A DNA stretch of 5,282 bases from Gammaproteobacteria bacterium (GTDB lineage: Bacteria; Gemmatimonadota; Gemmatimonadetes; Longimicrobiales; Gaopeijiaceae), in NCBI GenBank assembly GCA_024638345.1, contig JAHEKL010000198.1:1-5282 (forward strand). Reading direction: 5' to 3'. The position numbers and the translations under genes were made by a program. Below, one piece after another: positions 1-5,282 of this stretch. Position 1 is the first letter of the stretch; every line of letters starts with the position of its first letter. Under the pieces are notes generated by a model. The model made no database searches. It was given only the letters and a program-made list of their open reading frames with translations, and was not told the origin of the DNA.

Positions 1-1046
1 AAGATCCTCTTGGCACGTGTCCTCCCCCGCTCCCCGAGCCTCCGAGCGCGCTCCGGGTCCGCGAGAAGCGCTTCGATGGCCTGGGCCCACGCACGAACGT
101 CGCTCTTGGGCACAACGATCCCGGTCTCGTCGTGCGCCACGACCTCCACCAAGCCACCTGACCTGGCAGCAACGACGGGACGCCTCATCAAGGCGGCCTC
201 GACAGCGACCAGGCAGAAGGGCTCCTCCCACTGGCTCGGGATCAACACGATGGTGGAACGATTGATCGCGTGAAGCACCTCGTGGGGGGGTATCCAGCCG
301 GTGAACTCGACCGAGTCGGCGATCCCCAGCTCGGAGGCCAGAGCCTCGAGCTCGCCGCGAGACTCTCCATCACCGGAGATCGTCAGCCGAGCCGCGGGCC
401 GTTTGCCCAGCAGTCTCGCGAACGCACGGATCGCGATATCGAATCCCTTTTCCGGTGAGGTCCGCCCGAGGCATAGGAGCCGAGGAGGCTCGAAGGGGAG
501 AGAGGCAGGTTGGACGTTGCCGTCGTCGAGGCCATTGTAGATGACGGACGAGCGACCCACGATACTCGGCTCGATGTGGTGTGCGTCCGCGAGGACAGCC
601 TTGGAATTCGCAGTGACCCAGTCCGCGCTCTGAAGGAGGCGGGAGATGAGGCTTTCTCCTGTGGGGCGTGGGGGTAGGGGTGAGCGAATGGCAAGGACCC
701 AAGGTTCGTGTTCGAGTTGCGCAGATCCTAAGAAGAAATGGCCACTGGGTCCCGCGAAGTTGAGGTGGGCGACATGCGCTCCAAGTTCGCTCCGCAGGCG
801 TTTCACCTCTTTTCGGAGCTTCAGGATCGCGATCGGATCCCTTTCCTCGAGCGCCCTGCGAAAGGGGAAGCGTTGAACCGTCAGGCCGAGGTGCTCTTCG
901 CAGTCGGGAAGGTCCAGCTCGGCATGCGCCGTGATCACCGAGACCTCGTAACCGCGTTCGATGAGGGCCGGGAGAAGCTTCATACTCAGAATCTCGACCC
1001 CGCCTATGTAGGGCCAGAACGACTCCGCCCAGTATAGAATCTTCAT
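1..1046 (-). CDS. GT4-family glycosyltransferase (GT-B fold), C-terminus cut by window edge
   Basis: This is probably a cytoplasmic or membrane-peripheral enzyme that moves a sugar from a nucleotide-sugar donor to a glycan, lipid or small-molecule acceptor. The minus-strand frame is open from an ATG at 1046 to the left edge, giving 348 residues; family members usually have about 370-400, so roughly the last 30 are missing. The N-terminal domain opens with MKILYWAESFWPYIGGVE, the usual family start with the Gly-Gly-Val-Glu loop at residues 15-18. The donor domain holds GRTSPEKG (194-201, Arg195 and Lys200 placed to bind phosphate), SGDGESRGELE (224-234) and the EX7E motif (Glu275 to Glu283, in EEPFCLVAVE). 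No strong Shine-Dalgarno precedes the ATG, but this start fits the fold and the next Met (residue 22) would remove the first beta strand. It diverges from the lyase-like gene. Donor and acceptor cannot be read from sequence. Family call is seen; function beyond that is inferred. Confidence 0.93.
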   Translation of the reverse strand, partial: MKILYWAESFWPYIGGVEILSMKLLPALIERGYEVSVITAHAELDLPDCEEHLGLTVQRFPFRRALEERDPIAILKLRKEVKRLRSELGAHVAHLNFAGPSGHFFLGSAQLEHEPWVLAIRSPLPPRPTGESLISRLLQSADWVTANSKAVLADAHHIEPSIVGRSSVIYNGLDDGNVQPASLPFEPPRLLCLGRTSPEKGFDIAIRAFARLLGKRPAARLTISGDGESRGELEALASELGIADSVEFTGWIPPHEVLHAINRSTIVLIPSQWEEPFCLVAVEAALMRRPVVAARSGGLVEVVAHDETGIVVPKSDVRAWAQAIEALLADPERARRLGERGRTRAKRI

Positions 1047-1103
1047 CTCGGCACGATCTTGGGAGGCACGCAGCGGACGCTTGTCGGAGGCGAAGCGCGA
1101 GGC

Positions 1104-1120
1104 CGGCCCTGGGAGGGCCG
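1104..1120. repeat. Short perfect GC-rich hairpin in the divergent spacer
   Basis: CGGCCCT and AGGGCCG form a perfect 7-bp inverted repeat around a GGG loop, in the spacer between the divergent glycosyltransferase and lyase-like genes. There is no T-tract on either side, so it is not a classical terminator. It may be an operator-like or leader hairpin, or chance in GC-rich DNA. Confidence 0.4.
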
Positions 1121-1235
1121 AATCGAGCAGCGCTCCCTACCCTCTGCGGCTTGGAGTGGTCCTGCCTTGCGCGCGGGTGGCCTTCCAGAAGCCAGGCCCT
1201 CGTTCGATACGTGTCCCCGAACGGATGGAGTTCTC

Positions 1236-1264
1236 TGTCGCCTCGTCGAACCGTTCCCTATAGT
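1236..1264 (+). promoter_or_regulatory. Weak sigma70-like promoter candidate for the lyase-like gene
   Basis: TATAGT at 1259-1264 matches five of six bases of the -10 consensus and stands out in GC-rich surroundings. The segment 17 bases upstream (TGTCGC, 1236-1241) is a poor -35 box. Transcription would begin near 1271 and leave a leader of about 58 bases before the ATG at 1329. The orientation and distance are plausible, but the assignment rests essentially on the -10 box. Confidence 0.3.
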
Positions 1265-1314
1265 GAGCAGGCCCCCCTCTGGATCGGGAGAGCCCGCGGC
1301 CGGTCTATTTCACT

Positions 1315-1320
1315 AGGAGG
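1315..1320 (+). promoter_or_regulatory. Strong Shine-Dalgarno site (AGGAGG)
   Basis: A full AGGAGG lies 8 bases before the ATG at 1329. It supports that start over the in-frame Met codon seven residues downstream. Confidence 0.85.
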
Positions 1321-1328
1321 TCTCACCA

Positions 1329-2432
1329 ATGTCCGATCGAGCTCGTAGGATGTCCACGCCAGCGCTCGGTATCGCCATGGCGCTCGCCGTGCTGGTAGGC
1401 ACGGAAGCGCACGCACAAATGGGCCCAAATCCGTATCGGCCGATGGACGGGCTGCAGGCGGGGAGTGGTCCGGGCCTCATCGGAGAGCCCTGGGTGAAGC
1501 TACCCGACGGAAGGCAGATGGGGTCGCCGGGTGGAGTCGAGGTCGATGTCGACGGGGTTCATCTCTGGGCGATCATCAGATGCGGAAACGACGGCACTCC
1601 GCGCGGGAGCCAGACGTACTGCGACAACTCCGATCTAGACCCGATCATCAAGTTCGATGCCGACGGAAACGTGGTCACGATGTTCGGGAGCCGCATGTTC
1701 ACGTGGCCCCACGGCCTTCACATCGACGGGGACGGCAACGTCTGGGTAACGGAGGCCGGAGAGTCCGGCGAAGGGTCGGAGGGACCCATCTTCGGACACC
1801 AGGTCTTCAAGTTCTCTCCGCAGGGAGATCTGCTGATGACCCTCGGAGAGGCCGGGGTCTCGGGGGACGGGCCCTACCACTTCACCGCACCAAGCGATGT
1901 CGTCACGAGTCCTGAAGGCGACATCTTCGTCGTGGACGGCCACAGCCAGAACGGCAACAACCGCATCGTCCACTACTCGAGCGACGGGACGTTCGTCAAA
2001 GCGTTCGGCGAGACCGGCCACGGACCCGGTCAGCTATATGGTCCCCACGCCATCGCCATGGACGCCGACGGAAGGCTCTTCGTAGCCGATCGGCAGAACA
2101 TGCGAATCGTCATCTTCGATCAGGACGGGAACTACATCAACCGGTGGACCCAGTTCGGGATGCCCAGCGATATCGCGATCGACGAGAATGGGAAGATCTA
2201 CGTGGCCGACTCGGAGTCGGACATGACGCAGAATCCAGGGTGGGAGAAAGGAATCCGGATCGGGGATGTGCAGACAGGCTGGGTCGAGCACTTCATCCTG
2301 GACCCGGGCGACAATCCCCCGATCACGGCGGGGGGCAGCGGGGCGGAGTCCCTCAGCGTGGATCGAAACGGCAACATCTTCGCGGGCGAGCCGCGACCGC
2401 AGCGACTGCGAAAATACATCCGCGTGCGGTAG
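1329..2432 (+). CDS. Exported NHL-repeat beta-propeller, peptidyl-alpha-hydroxyglycine amidating-lyase-like, with altered active site
   Basis: This 367-residue protein carries a signal peptide: basic MSDRARR, hydrophobic stretch near 11-24 and an AHA-Q cleavage site near residue 29-30, so it is exported. Six NHL blades follow, at about 66-121, 127-173, 187-229, 238-272, 278-295 and 338-366. Blade signatures include WPHGLHIDGDGNVWVTEAG, GPHAIAMDADGRLFVADR and MPSDIAIDENGKIYVADS. The closest family I recognise is the lyase (PAL) domain of peptidylglycine amidating enzymes, a zinc-dependent six-bladed propeller that cleaves alpha-hydroxyglycine peptides. By recalled alignment to rat PAL, zinc ligands His129 and His240 and arginines Arg84 and Arg255 are kept. 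The third zinc His is Ser280 and the catalytic Tyr is His205, so classical lyase activity is doubtful. Cys85 and Cys98 could form a disulphide. No monooxygenase partner is present. A ligand-binding or divergent enzymatic role is possible. NHL fold is secure; the enzyme name is a family label only. Confidence 0.88.
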   Translation: MSDRARRMSTPALGIAMALAVLVGTEAHAQMGPNPYRPMDGLQAGSGPGLIGEPWVKLPDGRQMGSPGGVEVDVDGVHLWAIIRCGNDGTPRGSQTYCDNSDLDPIIKFDADGNVVTMFGSRMFTWPHGLHIDGDGNVWVTEAGESGEGSEGPIFGHQVFKFSPQGDLLMTLGEAGVSGDGPYHFTAPSDVVTSPEGDIFVVDGHSQNGNNRIVHYSSDGTFVKAFGETGHGPGQLYGPHAIAMDADGRLFVADRQNMRIVIFDQDGNYINRWTQFGMPSDIAIDENGKIYVADSESDMTQNPGWEKGIRIGDVQTGWVEHFILDPGDNPPITAGGSGAESLSVDRNGNIFAGEPRPQRLRKYIRVR

Positions 2433-2479
2433 CCACGAGTCCGACTCGAGCTCCCGCAATCCGTTGCCGTTCACGATTT

Positions 2480-2530
2480 GAGCGTTGGATCAGCTGAGAT
2501 CCTTGGGGGGGTTATCCCCCCCCAACGCTC
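2480..2530. repeat. Nested inverted repeats able to form a three-way junction between convergent genes
   Basis: These 51 bases pair almost completely. An outer 7-bp stem joins GAGCGTT (2480-2486) to AACGCTC (2524-2530). Inside it sit a 5-bp hairpin, GGATC/GATCC (2487-2491 and 2498-2502, loop AGCTGA), two unpaired Ts, and a 7-bp G7/C7 hairpin (2505-2511 and 2517-2523, loop TTATC). The G/C hairpin could instead extend to 9 bp with TT/AA, which would break two outer pairs. It lies 47 bases after the lyase-like stop and about 40 bases beyond the stress-protein stop. A two-way transcription barrier is possible, but neither side has a T-tract. A REP-like or miniature mobile repeat is the alternative. 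A smaller 5-bp hairpin (CGAGT/ACTCG, 2436-2448) lies nearer the lyase-like stop. Confidence 0.7.
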
Positions 2531-2534
2531 GCTC

Positions 2535-2552
2535 GCAGCGCCATTCCGCTGC
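2535..2552 (-). repeat. Small hairpin just past the stress-protein stop codon
   Basis: GCAGCG and CGCTGC form a 6-bp stem with a 6-base loop, 18 bases past the end of the minus-strand universal stress gene. Together with the larger structure at 2480-2530 it could protect or end that transcript. There is no following T-run, so an intrinsic-terminator call is not justified. Confidence 0.4.
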
Positions 2553-2570
2553 AATCTGCTCGAAGGTTGC

Positions 2571-3509
2571 TCACTGGGGGCTGGGACGCTTGGTCACCAG
2601 TACCGGAACGGGTGCCTCCCGCAGGAGCTTGTCCGCCACGCTACCGAGGAAGAAACGGGAGACTCCCCCTCTCCCATGGGTCGAAATCGCGACCAGGTGG
2701 ACCCCCACTTCGTCACAGAAGCGAAGTAGCGCGCGCCCGGGATCGTCATCGACGATCACCCTGGTTTCGACGGCACTGCTGGCGTCTGTATCCAACCGAT
2801 CGGCAACCTTCTGAAGATAGGCCTCGGTCTCTCGCCGATGCTGCTTCCGAAGGGCCTCCTCCGAGAGCACTTTCGGAATGTAGACAGGGGGCAGCGGATA
2901 CCCCTCGTCGATCACGCTTGTCAGAAGCAATCGAGCCCCAACTTGAGGGGAAAGGACCAAGGGTATCGCCTCGAGCGCACTCTCGGCTGCCTCCGAGCCG
3001 TCCAGCGGCACCAAGACTTCGCTCGCTGTATCGGGATCGAACGACCAAAGAACCCCTTCCCGATGGCGCAGCACCAGAAGAGGCCGCTCGACACTTCGGA
3101 CGAGCTGGTCCGCTGTGCTCCCTAGCCACGAACGTTGGAAAGCCCCCCGTCCATGAGTCGTCAGTACGACGAGGTCGATATCTTGATCATCCACCAGCGT
3201 TTGGATCGTCGGGCCCACGGGCCCAACGAGGGCGTGTGAGGTAACCGACACCTCAGGCGAGCGAGCGAAGACCTTGGAGGCAGCGCTTTCGAGATAAGCT
3301 GCCGCCCCTCCCCGCTCCTCATCGATCCACTCGGCTCTGCGCGCCTCGTCCGAAGGGGCCAGGGAGACTGGGGGAACGTAGGGCACGACCGACACCAGGT
3401 GGAGGTCGGCATTGTGCGCACTAGCCAGTTTCGAGGCGATCGCAAGGGCTTCCTCGGCGAGATCGGACCCGTCGAGAGGGACTAGGAGGTTCTTCAGGAT
3501 CTGGCTCAA
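2571..3509 (-). CDS. Tandem-domain universal stress protein (UspA family)
   Basis: This is a cytoplasmic protein of 312 residues with two Usp domains, at about 3-148 and 164-307. Each opens with a near-identical strand and turn, LLVPLDGSD (8-16) and VLVPLDGSE (165-173), whose Asp contacts the nucleotide in ATP-binding family members. Each ends with the phosphate loop: THGRGAFQRSWLGS (118-131) and THGRGGVSRFFLGS (277-290), that is HG-X9-GS. Both halves therefore look able to bind ATP. The first Gly of the textbook G-X2-G-X9-G motif is Thr or Ser here, as in many homologues. No membrane segment, kinase or transporter domain is attached. Such proteins accumulate in stress or growth arrest, and the partner is unknown. 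The start is TTG at 3509, supported by AAGGG seven bases upstream and by the canonical N-terminus; no early Met exists in frame. It is convergent with the lyase-like gene, and tRNA-Gln lies upstream on the same strand. Confidence 0.95.
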   Translation of the reverse strand: MSQILKNLLVPLDGSDLAEEALAIASKLASAHNADLHLVSVVPYVPPVSLAPSDEARRAEWIDEERGGAAAYLESAASKVFARSPEVSVTSHALVGPVGPTIQTLVDDQDIDLVVLTTHGRGAFQRSWLGSTADQLVRSVERPLLVLRHREGVLWSFDPDTASEVLVPLDGSEAAESALEAIPLVLSPQVGARLLLTSVIDEGYPLPPVYIPKVLSEEALRKQHRRETEAYLQKVADRLDTDASSAVETRVIVDDDPGRALLRFCDEVGVHLVAISTHGRGGVSRFFLGSVADKLLREAPVPVLVTKRPSPQ

Positions 3510-3659
3510 TTCGCAACCCTTGTTCGGAGGAACCGACTCTCAGCCGCCGGGTCGTGCAGTGCCCGTAGCCGGGGTCGAAGGAACGACGGAAGATGCCGGT
3601 GGATCGCGTGCGTCGGCAAGCGACTTCCTGGCGGCCTTGAGAGGAGAAGTCAATCTGAG
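3510..3659. other. Spacer between tRNA-Gln and the stress gene; no gene recognised
   Basis: Short open frames cross these 150 bases on both strands, but none resembles a protein I know or carries a convincing start. Apart from the Shine-Dalgarno site at its low end I see no strong hairpin with a T-tract. Whether the tRNA and the stress gene share a transcript cannot be settled here. Confidence 0.5.
3517..3521 (-). promoter_or_regulatory. Shine-Dalgarno site supporting a TTG start
   Basis: On the minus strand AAGGG lies 7 bases before TTG at 3509-3507. With no in-frame ATG nearby, and the Usp fold beginning at residue 5-8, this site decides the start codon. Confidence 0.6.
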
Positions 3660-3730
3660 TTGGCCCGGGTGGATTCGAACCACCACCGCCGGTTCCAAAG
3701 ACCGGTGTCCTGCCATTAGACGACGGGCCA
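3660..3730 (-). tRNA. trnQ: tRNA-Gln (anticodon UUG)
   Basis: A complete cloverleaf reads on the minus strand. The acceptor stem is TGGCCCG/CGGGCCA, the D arm is closed by GTC/GAC, and the anticodon stem CCGGT/ACCGG carries loop CTTTGGA. The anticodon TTG falls at 3698-3696. A 4-base variable loop is followed by T arm GGTGG-TTCGAAT-CCACC. The first pair is U1-A72, a weak pair typical of tRNA-Gln. The next base, A at 3660, serves as discriminator. CCA is not encoded (CTC follows), so the end must be added by nucleotidyltransferase. All stems are fully paired, so the gene looks functional. A degenerate hydrolase fragment ends 8 bases from its 5' side, and its promoter would have to lie within that fragment. 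Confidence 0.97.
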
Positions 3731-3738
3731 AGGAGTCA

Positions 3739-3949
3739 GAGAACGACTGGCCTCATATTCGAACGGAGACGATGGTGCTGGGAGGGGAGCAGGGTGGGCC
3801 CAGCTTCCCCGAGCTCGCCCACAACGCTGCCGAGTCGCTTCAGAACGCTGAGCTGGTCCTCATGCCGAATGCGGGCCACAAAATCCAACGAAGAGGTGCC
3901 TGAGACCGTGAATGCCGAGCTGGTCCGCTTCCTCACTTCGAATCCGGCA
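3739..3949 (+). pseudogene. Remnant of an alpha/beta hydrolase C-terminus, 5'-truncated and frameshifted
   Basis: Two plus-strand frames together encode about 70 residues that look like the end of an alpha/beta hydrolase. The first frame gives NDWPHIRTETMVLGGEQGG and then NAELVLMPNAGHKIQ, which matches the late 'LVLxGExD ... lPNAGH' region; the His of AGH (codon 3877-3879) is the likely catalytic His. This frame stops at 3901-3903. The following frame continues the family with EEVPETVNAELVRFL from 3890. One extra base between about 3886 and 3890 explains the shift. The first 200 or so residues, including the nucleophile elbow, are absent: homology begins about 9 bases from the 5' end of tRNA-Gln. 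No start codon or ribosome site serves it. The end coordinate is approximate. Substrate class is unknown. It converges on the ankyrin gene, 21 bases away. Confidence 0.72.
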
Positions 3950-3970
3950 GCTCCTTGTTCGGTTGTGGGC

Positions 3971-5282
3971 TCAGCAATAGACGCAGTCGTAGTTCCTCTT
4001 CGCACCCAAGCCCTCGAGAATGGCAATGGTCTCCGGAAACGGGGCTGCGCCGAGAGACACCGGTCCGTTCGCCATATCGGCTGTACTCTGCCCGGAACGC
4101 GATATCGCAAGCGGATCAGCACCTATCTCTACCAGATAGAGGATAAGCTCGTTGTTCCCTCGGCCGGCCGCGTGGTGTAGCGGCGTGTAGCCGAGGTAGT
4201 CCGTCGCGTTCACGTCCGCGCCGTGCACTTCAACGAGATACCTTACCGCGGGTAGCCATCCGTCTGGGACATGCCGGTGCGAGTTGCCCGCTCGAGCGAC
4301 GCTCGTGCCTCCGTACCCGGTCGCCGCGTGGATCGGGTAGACACCTGGTCCCCCTGGAGGAATCGGGGGCAGACCGGAGTGATCGGGGAGGTTTTCGGTC
4401 TCGGGGGCCGGCATGTCGATGAAGTACTGCGTCGGGCCCGCGGGGCGGTTCGTCGGAATCGTGGGGTCAGCGCCGTACCGAACCAGAAGTTCCATGGCCT
4501 CGATGTCGAGAGCGTGCGCCGCTCGGAAGAACGGAGTGGCGCCCCACGTGTCCAGGCCGAGCCGGCTGAACGTGTACTCCATGTACCAGAGGTGCTTGGC
4601 CAAACGCACATTCGGATCCACCCCCGCCTCCAGGAGGGCCTCCATCAACTCCAGATAGCCCACCTCCTGTTGCCCATACGCCTGCTGTTGGGCGTAGCGC
4701 GCTTTCGGCGCCCAATGCGTGTTGAGCACCGCGTATAGCGGGGTAACACCAGAGTCGCCGGCAAGCGTCGGGTCTGCACCCATCCGGAAGAGCTGCATCC
4801 CAAGATCGAAATGACCGTTGATCATGGCCATCAGGAGTGGGGTCGTGCGATCCCCTGCGCTCGGCTGGTCGATGTCTGCGCCGCCCCTGAGCAGCGCCAT
4901 CACGGACTCGTCATTCCCCTCACGCACGGCATGGAGCAGGGCCGTCAATCCACCCTGATACCCGACGAGTTCAGGGAACCTCAGCCTCTCTCCAGCCAGC
5001 TGGACCGCATTCCAATCGACGTGGGTCACTTCTTCGCTCTCGAGCACATCGAACCTGCTGGACGCGGCAACTGCCTCCCGCACTTCCGCGGGCCGAGGAA
5101 CCCAGGTGGTGGGATCCGACGAGGCTTGCCGCAGGCTGTCCATCTTGGCCTGCCGAGCCTCACGCGCGAGACGGTCTTGCTCCGCACGGCGGCTGAGCTG
5201 GAGCACACTCGTCGTGAGTGAAGGGTCTGCTCCCTTCGCGAGCAACATCTCGACCGCCTCGAGCCGGTTCAGAGAAGCCGCG
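3971..5282 (-). CDS. Ankyrin-repeat protein with terminal Cys-x-x-Cys, N-terminus cut by window edge
   Basis: The minus-strand frame stays open through the right edge and shows 436 residues before TGA at 3973. The Met at 5248 is internal: the preceding in-frame residues AASLNRLEAVE belong to an ankyrin helix, so the true start lies outside. Counting from base 5281, ankyrin-like units lie at about 1-22, 110-143, 144-176, 177-225, 245-274, 313-358, 361-391 and 394-427. Core signatures include GADP turns and YTPLHHAAGRGNNELILYLV (365-384). A charged linker (30-80) parts the first unit from the rest. Insertions of about 20 and 40 residues split or separate units, one Gln/Tyr-rich (196-209) and one Pro-rich (276-313). 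The protein ends ...RNYDCVYC. Ankyrin arrays bind proteins, and no catalytic domain is visible. I recall long, similar Cys-ended proteins from Gemmatimonadota/Acidobacteriota that are exported, but the signal region is not in view. Partner and role are unknown. Confidence 0.9.
   Translation of the reverse strand, partial: AASLNRLEAVEMLLAKGADPSLTTSVLQLSRRAEQDRLAREARQAKMDSLRQASSDPTTWVPRPAEVREAVAASSRFDVLESEEVTHVDWNAVQLAGERLRFPELVGYQGGLTALLHAVREGNDESVMALLRGGADIDQPSAGDRTTPLLMAMINGHFDLGMQLFRMGADPTLAGDSGVTPLYAVLNTHWAPKARYAQQQAYGQQEVGYLELMEALLEAGVDPNVRLAKHLWYMEYTFSRLGLDTWGATPFFRAAHALDIEAMELLVRYGADPTIPTNRPAGPTQYFIDMPAPETENLPDHSGLPPIPPGGPGVYPIHAATGYGGTSVARAGNSHRHVPDGWLPAVRYLVEVHGADVNATDYLGYTPLHHAAGRGNNELILYLVEIGADPLAISRSGQSTADMANGPVSLGAAPFPETIAILEGLGAKRNYDCVYC

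Noticed and set aside
370..702. Minus-strand open frames of 103-110 codons near the left end
   Set aside because: They are out-of-frame readings of the glycosyltransferase, whose motifs run continuously through this stretch in another frame.
1059..1348. Several 60-85 codon plus-strand frames in the divergent spacer
   Set aside because: No ribosome site, no recognisable domain, and mutual overlap in different frames; best read as non-coding.
2034..2474. Minus-strand open frame (146 codons) antisense to the NHL gene
   Set aside because: The opposite strand has signal peptide, ribosome site and repeat blades; this frame has none of these and is a shadow.
2480..2530. Classical Rho-independent terminator
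   Set aside because: The stems are strong but no T-run follows on either strand, so it is reported as a structured repeat.
2567..3244. Long plus-strand open frame (225 codons) across the stress-protein gene
   Set aside because: It lies wholly antisense to a well-supported tandem Usp gene, is rich in Arg, Pro and Ser as GC-rich shadow frames are, and shows no family signature.
3540..3731. Minus-strand 63-codon frame crossing tRNA-Gln
   Set aside because: It reads through a complete tRNA and its remainder resembles nothing I know.
3412..3903. Plus-strand 163-codon frame as one intact protein
   Set aside because: It crosses the antisense of the stress gene and the tRNA; only its last 54 or so codons resemble a protein family, so it is treated as a pseudogene remnant.
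1..5282. CRISPR array, insertion sequence or phage/defence module
   Set aside because: No spaced direct repeats, transposase, integrase or defence-type protein is seen on either strand.

Overview
The window is GC-rich and bacterial. Codon use and protein content (a secreted NHL/amidating-lyase-like protein, an ankyrin protein with a terminal Cys-x-x-Cys, a tandem universal stress protein) suggest an environmental Gemmatimonadota- or Acidobacteriota-like lineage. This assignment is inference from general family knowledge and has low confidence, because the window holds no phylogenetic marker.

Layout from left to right. (1) A GT-B fold, family 4 glycosyltransferase on the minus strand fills bases 1-1046 and runs off the left edge without its C-terminus. 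(2) A 282-base divergent spacer holds a short GC-rich hairpin and a weak promoter candidate; no gene is seen in it. (3) On the plus strand lies an exported six-bladed NHL beta-propeller that resembles peptidyl-alpha-hydroxyglycine alpha-amidating lyase, with two expected active-site positions changed. (4) A convergent spacer (2433-2570) holds a compact nested inverted repeat that can fold as a three-way junction, and a second small hairpin. (5) A minus-strand tandem-domain universal stress protein starts with TTG. (6) A 150-base spacer without a recognisable gene is followed by a minus-strand tRNA-Gln(UUG). (7) Immediately upstream of the tRNA, on the opposite strand, lies a frameshifted C-terminal remnant of an alpha/beta hydrolase. 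(8) A minus-strand ankyrin-repeat protein runs off the right edge without its N-terminus.

The genes do not form an obvious pathway: orientations alternate, the proteins belong to unrelated families and there is no tight operon. The window reads as a mosaic chromosomal region with a gene-decay scar at a tRNA. I found no convincing new multi-gene system. The points most worth a second look are the nested palindrome at 2480-2530, the altered lyase active site, and the hydrolase remnant abutting tRNA-Gln.
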